A stretch of 35,962 nucleotides of DNA from Mycolicibacter senuensis (GTDB taxonomy: Bacteria; Actinomycetota; Actinomycetes; Mycobacteriales; Mycobacteriaceae). The notes beneath the pieces are model-generated. The model made no database searches and had not been told where the DNA came from. It saw only the letters and a list, made by a program, of their open reading frames with translations. The position numbers were made by a program, and so were the translations under genes. Where the stretch lies: NCBI RefSeq assembly GCF_003284925.1, contig NZ_QMEX01000031.1, positions 1 through 35,962 on the forward strand. The letters are read 5' to 3'. Positions 18,144 to 29,604 of this stretch are shown here, one piece after another (the stretch's first letter is position 1; every line of letters starts with the position of its first letter).

Positions 18144-19157
18144 TCATTGCTCCACTCCAACCGGAAGTAGTTCGGACACAACCTGTTCGGCGGTCCATGG
18201 TGCCAACAGAAAACCATTGCGGCCGTGGCCGGCGGCGACGACCGTCCGCTCGTCGAGCCGGCGCACCAGCGGCAGGTTGTCCGGTGTCATCGGCCGCAGA
18301 CCGGCTCCGCATTCTGCCAGTTCGTACTCCCCCAGCGCCGGCACCAGTGCGCAGGCGTCGTCGAGCAGGTCACGCACCCCGGACACCACCGGGGCGGTGT
18401 CCCGGCCGTGCTCGTACTGTGTTGCTCCCACCACCACGCCATCGGGGCGTGGCACCAGATAGACCTGCCGGCCGTGCACCCGGGCCCGAATGACCCGCTG
18501 CGGCACCGGCAAACAGCCTTTGCGCCACCGCAGTCGCAGCACCTCGCCCTTGACTGGACGGATCGCCAGGCCGGGCCACAGCGCCGGGGCGTCGATGCCG
18601 TTGGCGATCACCACCGCGTCGGCCGCCACCTCGGCGAGCTCGTGCACCGGCCCCGCCCACGCCACCTCGAGTTCCTCGCAGGCGGTGATCAACGCGGTGA
18701 CCACCGCGCGATTGTCGACCGCCAGCTCGGTGGGTGCCCGGAAGCCGTGCCGGATGCCGGCAGCCAACAGCGGTTCGACCTCGCGCGCGGCCGATTCCCA
18801 GATCACCGGGTGACCCTGTGCGGTCAGCCAGTCGGCGACGGTGCGCAGGTCGGCGACATCGGCGCGGTCGGCGGCCACCACCAGCGATTCGCGCGCGGTG
18901 ACGACCTCGGCCGGCAGCCGAACGAGGAAGTCGTGCCACAACTCCAGTGAGCGCAGCCCCAGCCGCAGCTGCTGGTCCTCACCCGGCCAGCCCTCACTGT
19001 GCGGGGCCAACATGCCGCCGGCCACCCAGGAGGCTCCGGGGTCAGCCGTGCGATGCACCCGCACCGACCACCCGGCCCGGGCGGCCTGCATGGCCACCGA
19101 CAGACCGATGACACCGCCGCCGATCACGGCCAGCGACCCGAGCGAGGGTTTGGGCAT
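18144..19157 (-). CDS. thiO: Glycine oxidase ThiO
   Basis: ThiO is an FAD enzyme that oxidises glycine to iminoglycine (dehydroglycine), the C-N unit of the thiazole ring. The 337 residues start with 'LAVIGGGVIGLSVAMQAARAG' (Rossmann motif, about 8-28), then 'GASWVAGGMLAPHSE' typical of ThiO. Later blocks are 'IRPVKGEVLRLR', 'VYLVPRPDGVVVGATQYE' and 'GLRPMTPDNLPLV' with 'VVAAGHGRNGFLLAPWTA' at the C terminus. ATG 19157 has a ribosome binding site (AAGGGAGC) upstream. It diverges from thiE across only 57 bases, so the two share a control region without a second riboswitch. thiS follows 50 bases downstream. Confidence 0.96.
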   Translation of the reverse strand: MPKPSLGSLAVIGGGVIGLSVAMQAARAGWSVRVHRTADPGASWVAGGMLAPHSEGWPGEDQQLRLGLRSLELWHDFLVRLPAEVVTARESLVVAADRADVADLRTVADWLTAQGHPVIWESAAREVEPLLAAGIRHGFRAPTELAVDNRAVVTALITACEELEVAWAGPVHELAEVAADAVVIANGIDAPALWPGLAIRPVKGEVLRLRWRKGCLPVPQRVIRARVHGRQVYLVPRPDGVVVGATQYEHGRDTAPVVSGVRDLLDDACALVPALGEYELAECGAGLRPMTPDNLPLVRRLDERTVVAAGHGRNGFLLAPWTAEQVVSELLPVGVEQ

Positions 19158-19191
19158 GTGCTGCTCCCTTCCGCCTCGGTGTCAACTCACC

Positions 19192-19208
19192 AAGCTAGCC
19201 GCTAGCGT
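19192..19208. promoter_or_regulatory. Back-to-back promoters for thiO and thiE
   Basis: The 57-base gap holds two TANNNT boxes facing outward: TAGCTT on the minus strand (19197 to 19192), about 35 bases before thiO, and TAGCGT on the plus strand (19203-19208), 6 bases before ATG of thiE. thiE would therefore be leaderless or nearly so. The two boxes lie in a near-palindrome (GCTAGC-CGCTAGC), so one regulator could cover both. No THI element is present here. Confidence 0.45.
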
Positions 19209-19214
19209 CGAGGG

Positions 19215-19892
19215 ATGCACAAACGCTCAGATCGTCTGACCCGCCTCGTCGACGCCCGGCTCTACCTGTGCACCGATGCCCGCCGGGAAAAGGGGGACCT
19301 GGCCGAATTCGCCGACGCCGCACTGGCCGGCGGGGTGGACGTCATCCAGCTGCGCGACAAGGGTTCGCCCGGCGAGCAGCAGTTCGGTCCGCTGGAGGCC
19401 GGCGACGAGTTGGCAGCGCTGGAGACCCTGGCCGCCGCCGCCCGCCGGCACGGCGCGCTGCTGGCGGTCAACGACCGCGCCGACATCGCCCGCGCCGCCG
19501 AGGCCGACGTGCTGCACCTGGGCCAGAACGATCTGCCGCTGCCGATCGCCCGTGAGATCGTCGGGGCCGACGTGCTGATCGGCCGGTCCACCCACGACGG
19601 CCAGCAGGTCACCGCGGCGCTGACCGAACCGGTCGACTACTTCTGCGTCGGGCCGTGCTGGCCCACCCCCACCAAACCCGGCCGGGAAGCCCCGGGTCTG
19701 GAGCTGCTGAGGTTCGCCGTGGACCAGCGCCCCGACAAGCCGTGGTTCGCCATCGGCGGGATCGATGCCGAGCGGCTGCCGCAGGTAGTGGCGGCCGGCG
19801 CCGGGCGGGTGGTGGTGGTACGGGCGATCACCGCCGCGCCTGATCCGCAGGCCGCGGCCTCGGCGCTGCTTGCGGCGCTGACCGGGGCATAG
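19215..19892 (+). CDS. thiE: Thiamine-phosphate synthase ThiE
   Basis: ThiE joins HMP pyrophosphate and thiazole phosphate to give thiamine phosphate. The 225-residue TIM barrel shows the family blocks '[10 protein letters not shown]', '[20 protein letters not shown]' with 'GQNDLPL', '[12 protein letters not shown]', '[20 protein letters not shown]' and '[17 protein letters not shown]' with a Gly-rich phosphate loop. It is transcribed away from thiO and separately from the riboswitch-controlled thiC operon, as in M. tuberculosis (Rv0414c). The start is ATG 19215, close behind a -10 box. Confidence 0.97.
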   Translation: MHKRSDRLTRLVDARLYLCTDARREKGDLAEFADAALAGGVDVIQLRDKGSPGEQQFGPLEAGDELAALETLAAAARRHGALLAVNDRADIARAAEADVLHLGQNDLPLPIAREIVGADVLIGRSTHDGQQVTAALTEPVDYFCVGPCWPTPTKPGREAPGLELLRFAVDQRPDKPWFAIGGIDAERLPQVVAAGAGRVVVVRAITAAPDPQAAASALLAALTGA

Positions 19893-19972
19893 CGGGATGC
19901 CATGGCTGGCCATCGAATGAGGCGTTTCGGCACGCCAAACGGCCGGCTGGCCTGCAAAACCGCACGCTCGAC

Positions 19973-20446
19973 TCAGCCCGGTAGATGCAACCCGCGCAGC
20001 GACTGCCAGCTGGCCGCAAATCCCGGGTGCAGGGGCAACTCGGCGACTTCGTGCTCAGCCACCCAGCGCAACTCGGTGCTCTCCCGATTGGGCACAACCG
20101 GGAGCAGTTCGTCGGCGTCGGCGAGCACCGTGGTGTACGTCCAGGTGGTGCCGCTGGCCGACGCGGTGACCACGGCCGCGCGGACGACGATGCGGTCGGC
20201 GGGCAGCCCGGCCTCCTCCTGGGCTTCGCGGATCGCGGCCTCCTCGGCGGTCTCGTGACTGTCGCGGGCGCCCCCGGGCAGCGCCCAAGTGCCGCCCTGA
20301 TGACTCCACCAGGCGCGATGCTGCAGCAGCACGGTGCGGGTCCCGTCGGGTCGCGGTGCCCGCACCAGCAGGCCCGCTGCGCCGTGCCGGCCCCAGAAGC
20401 GGGCGCCGGTGTCGGAAAACGCCCAGCCATCGCCGTCACCACGCAC
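19973..20446 (-). CDS. mutT3: Nudix hydrolase MutT3
   Basis: This 157-residue Nudix protein has the full Nudix box GX5EX7REUXEEXGU: 'GGARDSHETAEEAAIREAQE' followed by EAGL, about residues 57-80, which binds Mg2+ and cleaves nucleoside diphosphate derivatives. Preceding 'LLQHRAWWSHQGGTWALPGG' is typical of MutT-like enzymes. It corresponds to Rv0413 by position and sequence, but is shorter: the M. tuberculosis protein (217 residues) has a long C-terminal tail, missing here after 'SLRGLHLPG'. MutT-type enzymes remove oxidised or surplus nucleotides; the exact substrate is not deducible. GTG 20446 lies 7 bases after a -10 box, suggesting a leaderless message. Confidence 0.9.
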   Translation of the reverse strand: MRGDGDGWAFSDTGARFWGRHGAAGLLVRAPRPDGTRTVLLQHRAWWSHQGGTWALPGGARDSHETAEEAAIREAQEEAGLPADRIVVRAAVVTASASGTTWTYTTVLADADELLPVVPNRESTELRWVAEHEVAELPLHPGFAASWQSLRGLHLPG

Positions 20447-20453
20447 GCCTGGA

Positions 20454-20459
20454 AGCGTA
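20454..20459 (-). promoter_or_regulatory. -10 element for leaderless mutT3
   Basis: TACGCT on the minus strand (20459 to 20454) fits TANNNT. Seven bases (TCCAGGC) separate it from GTG 20446, and there is no usable ribosome binding site. Confidence 0.5.
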
Positions 20460-20563
20460 TCGGGCGAGCAATGTCTCGGTTGTAGCGAGATCGCGCGACC
20501 AATTCGGCAACAACCCCGCGCAGGTCGGCGCGGATGACGGCTGCGCTCTTAGAATCTCTTTAT

Positions 20564-20569
20564 TATCGT
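20564..20569 (+). promoter_or_regulatory. Probable glnX-glnH-pknG promoter -10
   Basis: TATCGT fits TANNNT and lies in the AT-richer patch TCTTTATTATCG upstream of glnX. Transcription would start near 20576, leaving a leader of about 33 bases that contains GGATGGAG before GTG 20609. Confidence 0.4.
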
Positions 20570-20608
20570 TGGGGGCGCGAACAACCACAGGATGGAGCCT
20601 GAATACCC

Positions 20609-21924
20609 GTGACCGTTGAGTTGGCGCATCCGTCAACGGAGCCGGCGGGGTTACGGTCGCCGATCGAATCGGCCCGGCCCCGCTGGTGGTTCTTCACCAC
20701 CACCCCGGGGCGGATCCTGGCCATCGGCATCATCTTGGCCACCCTCGGCGGCATCAGCGCCTTCGCCACGGCCACCGCGATCAACAACCGGCAGAACACC
20801 CTGACCACGGTGCTCGACCACACCGAGCCGCTGGCCTACGCGGCAGGACGGCTCTACATCACGCTGTCGGTCGCCGACGCGGCGGCGGCCACCGCGTTCA
20901 TCGCCCAGGGCGAGCCGCGAGCCGTCCGGGAGCGCTACGAACACGCCATCACCGATGCCGCGGTGGCGGTGACCCGGGCGGCCGGGGGCCTGAGCGACGA
21001 GCCGCTGCTACAGCTGCTGGGGCGGATCAATGACGGACTGGCCGTCTACACCGGTCTGATCGAGACGGCCCGGACCAATAACCGGTCGGGCGATCCGGTC
21101 GGTTCGGCCTACCTGTCGGAAGCCTCCGAGCTGATGCAGCACACAATCCTGCCCGACGCCCAGCGGCTCTACCAGGCCACCTCGGAGACGGTGGACAGCC
21201 AGACCACCGCGTCGACCCGGGTGCCCGCCCCGGTGATCCTGGTGGTGGCGGCCACCGTGCTGTTCGGCGCGTTCGCGCATCGCTGGCTGGCACGGCACAC
21301 CCGGCGCCGGATCAACCCCGGTCTGGTCGCAGGCGGGATGGCGATCCTGCTGATGGTGATCTGGGTCGGCACCGTCCTGGTGATCTCCACCGCAGGCAGC
21401 CGCAACGCCAAGGACACCGGCGCCGAGTCCCTCAAGGCGATCACCAACCTGGCGATCACCGCGCAGCAGGCGCGCGCCGACGAGACCCTGTCGCTGATCC
21501 GCCGCGGCGACGAGGAAGCCCGCAAGCAGACCTTCTACCAGCGCATCGACACTATGCAACAGCAGCTGGAGGGCTACCTGGACCGTGGCGACGCCGTCGA
21601 CAAGGCCGGCTTGGCCAACGCCGGGCAGCTGCTGGCCCGATGGCGCCAGGCCAACGACCGGATGAACGCCTACATCGGCGTCGGCAACTACCGGGCCGCC
21701 ACCCAGGTAGCGCTGGGCGGCAGCGGCGATGACTCCACTCCGGCGTTCGACCAGCTCGACGCGGCGCTGGACAAGGCGCTGCAGCACAGCCGCAACCAGT
21801 TGCGCAACGACGTCCTGAACGCCCGCCGGGTGCTGTCGGTGGCCCCGGTCGGGGGCGCGGTGCTCAGCCTGGGGGCGGCGATCGCCGTCGCGCTCGGCCT
21901 GTGGCCTCGACTGAACGAGTACAA

Positions 21925-21928
<4 letters not shown>
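20609..21928 (+). CDS. glnX: Membrane protein GlnX, partner of GlnH and PknG
   Basis: This 439-residue integral membrane protein has four predicted helices at about 35-58 ('ILAIGIILATLGGISAFATA'), 205-222 ('VILVVAATVLFGAFA'), 240-262 ('GGMAILLMVIWVGTVLVIST') and 410-430 ('GGAVLSLGAAIAVALGL'), with two large outside segments between pairs. Known work on M. tuberculosis Rv0412c describes GlnX as passing the signal of amino-acid-loaded GlnH across the membrane to the kinase PknG. Overlapping stop/start codons (ATGA) with glnH show tight coupling. The start is GTG 20609. Same order as in M. tuberculosis. Confidence 0.93.
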
Positions 21929-25181
<3,253 letters not shown>

Positions 25182-25190
25182 GGGGCCCGC

Positions 25191-25271
25191 CCGCACACTC
25201 AACGCCATGACCGCACAATCAACGCCACACCAAGGCAAGAAGATACTGGTCGCTTCGGGTTGAGTGTGCGG
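25191..25271. repeat. Small intergenic repeat with inverted ends between pknG and fgd1
   Basis: CCGCACACTCAAC (25191-25203) is exactly inverted at 25259-25271, leaving a 55-base centre. A near-copy of the left arm, CCGCACAATCAACGCC, lies at 25211-25226. The stem would act as a bidirectional terminator for the convergent genes. Its tidy structure (direct plus inverted copies of one motif) also looks like a small dispersed intergenic repeat. In M. tuberculosis, pta and ackA lie between these two genes. Confidence 0.55.
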
Positions 25272-25312
25272 CAGCGGCGTGGGGTGTGCGCCGACGCCAG
25301 ACGCCGAGGGCC

Positions 25313-26323
25313 TCAGGCGAGCCGGCGCAGCCGCGGCTCCAGGTCGGTCTTGAACAGCTCCAAAAAGCGCCGCTGGTCGTGTCCGGGGGCGTGGAACACC
25401 AGGTGGTTCAGGCCCCACCTGACGTACTGGCCGACCTGCTCCACCGCCTCGTCGGGATCCGAGGCGACGATCCAGCGCTTGGCGATCTGTTCGATCGGCA
25501 GCGCGTCGGCGGCCTTCTCCATCTCGATCGGGTCGTCGATGGAGTGCTTCTGTTCGGGGGTCAGCGACAGCGGCGCCCAGAACCGGGTGTTGTTCAGCGC
25601 CAACTCGGGGTCCGGGTCGTAGGAGATCTTGATCTCGATCATCTTGTCGATCGCGTCGACGTCTCGCTCGGCGGCCGCCGCACCCTCGCGGACGGCCGGC
25701 ATCAGCTTCTCGGTGTAGAGCTCTTCGCCCTTGCCGGAGGTGCAGATGAAGCCGTCGCCGGCGCGCCCGGCATATTTCGCCACCGTCGGCCCGCCCGCCG
25801 CGATGTAGACCGGCACACCGCCGTCGGGCACGTCGTAGATCGACGCGCCCTTGAGGTTGTAGTAGTCACCGTCGAAATCGACCCGGTCGCCCCGCCACAG
25901 CTCGCGCATCAGCCGCACCGACTCGCGCAACCGGGCGAACCGCTCCTTGAACGCCGGCCACTCACCGATGAAGCCGGTGGCGATCTCGTTCAACGCCTCG
26001 CCGGTGCCGACCCCCAAGAACACCCGCTGCGGATACAGGCAGCTCATCGTGGCGAAGGCCTGCGCGATGACGGCCGGGTTGTACCGGAACGTCGGGGTGA
26101 GCACGGAGGTGCCCAGCTGGAGCTTCTTGGTGCGCTCGCCGACCGCGGTCATCCAGGCCAGCGAGAACGGGGCGTGCCCGCCTTCGTGACGCCAGGGCTG
26201 GAAGTGGTCGCTGACCGTGGCGCTGTCCATGCCATGCGACTCAGCGGCCACACCGAGTTCCACCAGTTCCCGCGGCCCGAACTGCTCCGCCGATGCCTTG
26301 TATCCGAGTTTCAGTTCCACCAT
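25313..26323 (-). CDS. fgd1: F420-dependent glucose-6-phosphate dehydrogenase Fgd1
   Basis: Fgd1 oxidises glucose 6-phosphate to 6-phosphogluconolactone and reduces cofactor F420, the main source of F420H2 in mycobacteria. The 336 residues equal the M. tuberculosis length and are nearly identical by eye: '[13 protein letters not shown]', '[20 protein letters not shown]', '[20 protein letters not shown]', '[17 protein letters not shown]', '[20 protein letters not shown]', '[18 protein letters not shown]'. It is a luciferase-like TIM barrel. ATG 26323 is preceded by AAGGTGG; GTG 26329 would add two residues. It faces away from the metallo-hydrolase gene, 44 bases apart. Confidence 0.98.
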   Translation of the reverse strand: MVELKLGYKASAEQFGPRELVELGVAAESHGMDSATVSDHFQPWRHEGGHAPFSLAWMTAVGERTKKLQLGTSVLTPTFRYNPAVIAQAFATMSCLYPQRVFLGVGTGEALNEIATGFIGEWPAFKERFARLRESVRLMRELWRGDRVDFDGDYYNLKGASIYDVPDGGVPVYIAAGGPTVAKYAGRAGDGFICTSGKGEELYTEKLMPAVREGAAAAERDVDAIDKMIEIKISYDPDPELALNNTRFWAPLSLTPEQKHSIDDPIEMEKAADALPIEQIAKRWIVASDPDEAVEQVGQYVRWGLNHLVFHAPGHDQRRFLELFKTDLEPRLRRLA

Positions 26324-26354
26324 GTCCACCTTTTCTACTCTCCCGCCATCTTCC

Positions 26355-26360
26355 TAGACT
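26355..26360 (+). promoter_or_regulatory. -10 element for leaderless metallo-hydrolase gene
   Basis: TAGACT fits TANNNT and ends 7 bases before ATG 26368. There is no ribosome binding site, so the transcript probably starts at the ATG. Confidence 0.5.
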
Positions 26361-26367
26361 CACGGGC

Positions 26368-27123
26368 ATGGGTGCGAGGCTGGTCGAAGTGGTTCCGGTG
26401 ACCGAGCGGGTCTACCTAGCCCGCGGAGAGGCGGTCAACTGGCTGCTGGTCACCGATGACACCGGCGTACTGCTCATCGACGCCGGTTACCCCGGCGACC
26501 GCACCGACGTACTGGCGTCGCTGGGCGCCCTCGGCTATCACGCGGCCGACGTGCGCGCGGTCCTGCTCACCCACGCCCACGTCGACCATTTCGGTGCGGC
26601 GATCTGGCTCGCGAAAACCTACGGAACGCCGGTCTACTGCCACGCCGACGAGGTGGGACACGCCAAGCGGGAGTATCTGGAGCAGGCCTCGCCGCTGGCG
26701 GTGGCCCCGCAGCTGTGGCGGCCGAGTTGGGCACGGTGGAGCCTGCACGTACTGCGCAACGGCGGCCTGAACCGCGAGGGCATCCCGTCCGCGCAGCCGC
26801 TGACCGGGGAGATCGCCGCCGGCCTGCCCGGCCGGCCGGCCGCCATCCCCACGCCGGGCCACACCCGTGGCCACTGCTCGTATCTGGTCGACGGTGTGCT
26901 GGCCAGCGGGGACGCGCTGATCACCGGCCACCCGGTGCTGGCGCACACCGGACCACAGCTGCTGCCGGCATTGTTCAGCCACAGCCAGCAGGACTGCATC
27001 CGCAGTCTGTCGGCGCTGGCGTTGCTGGAGACCGAGGTGCTGGCGCCCGGTCACGGCGACGTGTGGCGGGGCCCGATCCGGGAGGCCGCCGAGGCCGCAA
27101 TCGACCGTGCGGGAAAACCTTAA
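26368..27123 (+). CDS. Metallo-beta-lactamase-fold hydrolase (Rv0406c-like)
   Basis: This 251-residue cytosolic protein has the zinc motif 'LLTHAHVDHFGA' (H-x-H-x-D-H, about residues 67-76). Further ligands follow in 'IPTPGHTRGHCSYLVDG' (His), 'ASGDALI' (bridging Asp) and 'LAPGHGDVW' (last His). The arrangement is that of glyoxalase II/lactonase-like members, not of true beta-lactamases; the substrate is unknown. It is divergent from fgd1 as Rv0406c is in M. tuberculosis, so this junction is conserved. The start ATG 26368 follows a -10 box by 7 bases. Confidence 0.87.
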   Translation: MGARLVEVVPVTERVYLARGEAVNWLLVTDDTGVLLIDAGYPGDRTDVLASLGALGYHAADVRAVLLTHAHVDHFGAAIWLAKTYGTPVYCHADEVGHAKREYLEQASPLAVAPQLWRPSWARWSLHVLRNGGLNREGIPSAQPLTGEIAAGLPGRPAAIPTPGHTRGHCSYLVDGVLASGDALITGHPVLAHTGPQLLPALFSHSQQDCIRSLSALALLETEVLAPGHGDVWRGPIREAAEAAIDRAGKP

Positions 27124-27250
27124 GGTCACGATCCGATAAGCGCTGATCCCGGAATTTAAGAGCTCCCTTACCGACTGGTTCCGCATCTGCGGCGCGCTCT
27201 CCGGCAACCGACCGGCAGGTGCTGAACCTGTTGGCGCAGCGCGCCTTCGG

Positions 27251-27266
27251 GTGTGCCCCAGCACAC
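27251..27266. promoter_or_regulatory. Short perfect inverted repeat upstream of the hemophore-like gene
   Basis: GTGTGC-CCCA-GCACAC (6-base arms, 4-base centre) lies about 25 bases before a TACCTT box (27290-27295) that could be the -10 of the hemophore-like gene. It may be an operator or a hairpin. It does not resemble the iron-box consensus I remember for IdeR. Confidence 0.3.
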
Positions 27267-27341
27267 ACCGCACTGCCCACACCCGCGCGTACCTTGGGCT
27301 CCGGACGGGAATTGCAGTCATTCACCCGGAAGGAAACATCC

Positions 27342-27737
27342 ATGTCGAAACCCCTCGACAGCACCATGATTCGGCGACTCGGCCTCGGTGCCGGACTGCT
27401 GGGCGCCACTGCCGCCACGCTGATCGCCGCACCGTCGGCCGCAGCGGCACCGGATTGCAGTCACGCGGCGGTGACCAGCACCGTCGACTCGGTCACCGGT
27501 TCGGCTCGGCAGTACCTGAGCACTCACCCTGGCGCCAATGCGGTGGTAAACCAGGCGATCAGCCAGCCGCGGCCGCAGGCTGCAGCGGACGTGCGCAGCT
27601 ATTTCACCGCCAACCCGCAGGAGTACTACGAGCTGCGTGGCATCCTGGCACCGATCGGTGAGAAGCAACGGCAGTGCCAGACGACGGTGCTTCCGCCCGA
27701 ATTGGCTTCGGCCTACGCCGAGTTCATGGCCGGATAA
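27342..27737 (+). CDS. Secreted hemophore-like protein (MHB family, Rv0203 type)
   Basis: This 131-residue exported protein has a twin-Arg-containing signal region ('IRRLGLGAGLLGATAATLIA') ending in 'PSAAAA' around residue 36. The mature part is helical with 'ARQYLSTHPGANAVVNQAIS' and 'DVRSYFTANPQEYYELRGIL' blocks and two cysteines (C39, C112) that could form a disulfide. This pattern matches the mycobacterial haemophore haem-binding (MHB) family, to which Rv0203 belongs; Rv0203 binds haem outside the cell for iron uptake. Whether this copy binds haem is inference. The start ATG 27342 has AAGGA 9 bases upstream. No haem transporter (MmpL) is adjacent. Confidence 0.8.
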   Translation: MSKPLDSTMIRRLGLGAGLLGATAATLIAAPSAAAAPDCSHAAVTSTVDSVTGSARQYLSTHPGANAVVNQAISQPRPQAAADVRSYFTANPQEYYELRGILAPIGEKQRQCQTTVLPPELASAYAEFMAG

Positions 27738-27762
27738 CGCTAGCCGCGACACTGACGGCACA

Positions 27763-27815
27763 ACCGGGCCCCGACGCGACCGAGGGCGAGTCCTCGAACC
27801 GCGCCGGGGCCCGGT
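27763..27815. terminator. Bidirectional terminator with nested stems
   Basis: ACCGGGCCCCG (27763-27773) and CGGGGCCCGGT (27805-27815) pair perfectly over 11 bases. The loop holds a second stem, CGAGG/CCTCG. It lies between the convergent hemophore-like and DUF732 genes. Confidence 0.7.
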
Positions 27816-27859
27816 CTGGCACCGGTCCCCGGTCACGGAGGCGGCATTCGGCGGCGCGC

Positions 27860-28186
27860 TCACCGCTTGGAACCGGTCAACTGCCCGGGGCAATACGCGG
27901 ACGCCGCGATCACCGCGAACTGCGCGGCGCCGTCCAGCGTCAGGGCGGCGTTATCATTCTGCAGTTCCTTGACGACCTGTAAGCCGGACTCCCCGTTGCT
28001 GATCAGGCCGCACACCGCCCGGCCAGCCGCGATCGCCTGCGCGTCGCCGGCGAACGTCATGCCCGACTGCCGAAGGGCCGCAAGGAAGCCGGGATCGCCA
28101 GCGCCCTCGGGATCCGCTTGAGCCGGGGCGGCGCTCAGCACCGCGAATGCCGCGACCGCCCACACCGGGATTCTCTTCGCCATCAT
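27860..28186 (-). CDS. DUF732 family secreted protein
   Basis: This is a 108-residue exported protein. The signal peptide ends at 'AAPAQA' (about residue 24). The mature part follows the DUF732 pattern: 'DPGFLAALRQSGMTF', 'AIAAGRAVCGLISNGESG', 'VVKELQNDNAALT' and 'FAVIAASAYCPG', with the two conserved cysteines that should form a disulfide. DUF732 proteins are numerous in mycobacteria and of unknown function. Two adjacent ATGs (28186, 28183) compete and neither has a clear ribosome binding site. It lies 53 bases downstream of a PPE gene in the same direction and may be read through from it. Confidence 0.85.
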   Translation of the reverse strand: MMAKRIPVWAVAAFAVLSAAPAQADPEGAGDPGFLAALRQSGMTFAGDAQAIAAGRAVCGLISNGESGLQVVKELQNDNAALTLDGAAQFAVIAASAYCPGQLTGSKR

Positions 28187-28239
28187 CACCACCGTTGAAA
28201 ATCAGCCGCGCCGGCAGGCGGGCCACCTCGTTGTGGACC

Positions 28240-29535
28240 TCAGGTCGCCGGCTTCGCGGCCGCCCTCGTTCTGGCGCCCCGCAGATGCACGGCGTGGATG
28301 CCCGGCTTCCGCGACAACTCCTCGAGCAGACTGTCCAACCCGGCTTGGTCGGTGTTCCAGTGCTGCACCGAGTCGGGTTGATGCCGCAGCTTGGCGATCA
28401 CCTGATCGAGCCGGGCGGGTGTCTTGGCGCCTCGGCCCGCGGTGACGCGGGTCCGCCCCGCGGCCGCGGCGGTGAACCCGGATGCAACGCTGCCGACCGC
28501 GCTGCCGGTCATCCCGCCGAGCGCCATCTGACTCAGCAGGTCACCGGGAATGGCCGCGGGCGCAGCGGCATTCGGCGCCGCGCTGACCGCCAGCCGGATC
28601 GCCGGGCTCTGTGCCGCCCACGCCGGCGGCACGGACAGCGACCCGACCATGTTGGCTTCGCCCGTTCCGGCCGAGACCGCCGCGGCCAATCCCCCGGCCG
28701 GTGGCAGCGCGAGTCCGGCACCCAGCCGGGTCGCCGGGATCTCGACGTGGGCACGTCCGAGCGGCGGCGCGAACTTCAGGAAGTTCTGAATGGGAAAGTT
28801 GGCGAGCATGGAGACGTAGTTGAACTGTGCGGTGAAGCCGAGCGGAGCCCTGACGGCCGAGTACATCGCCGCCACCGTCGCCCCGGCCTCCGATGAGCCG
28901 GTCAGGCTGGCGAGTAGGTCGTTGAAAAGCGTGGTATACCCGGTCGCGAGGTCGGCACCGGCCTGCAGCAGGGGGTTGGCGGTGGCGACTGCCGGGCCGA
29001 CCGGCGTGCCGTCGGTGGTCTGCGGCGGTTCAGTGAAGGCACTGATCCGCGTGGCGGCCACTGACGCCACGACGTAGCCCTGCATGACCGCCGCATCCTG
29101 GGCCCACATCTGCAGGTACTGGGCTTCGGTCGCCGCGATCGCTGCCGCGTTCTGCCCGGCAATGTTCGTCGCGAGCAGCGACATCAGCTGGGCGCGGTTG
29201 GCCGCCACCGCTTCCGGTGGCACCACGGCAGCGTAGGCGGTTTCGTACGCCGCCGCGGCGGCCTGCGCCTGGGCGGCCGCCTCGGCGGCCTTCCCCGCGG
29301 TGGCCGACATCCACAGCGCGAAGGGGCCGGCCGCAGCCGTCATCGACTCGGCCGACGGTCCGGCCCACGATTCACCGGCCACTCCCGCCACCACGGCGGC
29401 GTAATCGGCTGCCGCAGCCGCCAGTTCACCGGCCAGCCGGTCCCACGCCGCCGCCGCCGACCGCAGCGGCCCGGATCCGGGGCCGGTGTAGATGTTCGCC
29501 GAGATGACCTCGGGCGGTATCAACGCGAAGTACAT
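28240..29535 (-). CDS. PPE family protein, SVP subfamily (downstream copy)
   Basis: This 431-residue PPE protein starts 'MYFALIPPEVISANIYTGPG' with the Pro-Pro-Glu at residues 7-9. The N-terminal 180-residue helical PPE domain has the W-x-G turn ('ESWAGPSAESM') and 'ANRAQLMSLLATNIAGQNAAAIAATEAQYLQMW'-type helices (fragment shown in part: 'ATNIAGQNAAAIAATEAQY'). The SVP hallmark 'GSLSVPPAW' (G-x-x-S-V-P-x-x-W) lies at about residue 300. A C-terminal 'LDSLLEELSRKPGIHAVHL' tail is typical of the group. PPE-SVP proteins are usually exported by ESX-5 with a PE partner; none is adjacent. ATG 29535 has GGGGGA 8 bases upstream. Confidence 0.93.
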   Translation of the reverse strand: MYFALIPPEVISANIYTGPGSGPLRSAAAAWDRLAGELAAAAADYAAVVAGVAGESWAGPSAESMTAAAGPFALWMSATAGKAAEAAAQAQAAAAAYETAYAAVVPPEAVAANRAQLMSLLATNIAGQNAAAIAATEAQYLQMWAQDAAVMQGYVVASVAATRISAFTEPPQTTDGTPVGPAVATANPLLQAGADLATGYTTLFNDLLASLTGSSEAGATVAAMYSAVRAPLGFTAQFNYVSMLANFPIQNFLKFAPPLGRAHVEIPATRLGAGLALPPAGGLAAAVSAGTGEANMVGSLSVPPAWAAQSPAIRLAVSAAPNAAAPAAIPGDLLSQMALGGMTGSAVGSVASGFTAAAAGRTRVTAGRGAKTPARLDQVIAKLRHQPDSVQHWNTDQAGLDSLLEELSRKPGIHAVHLRGARTRAAAKPAT

Positions 29536-29604
29536 TGGGTCGTCCCCCTTCTGGTTGTGCACACCCCGGCGGCGCGTGCTGGGCCCCGGCCCGGTCTCGG
29601 GGAG

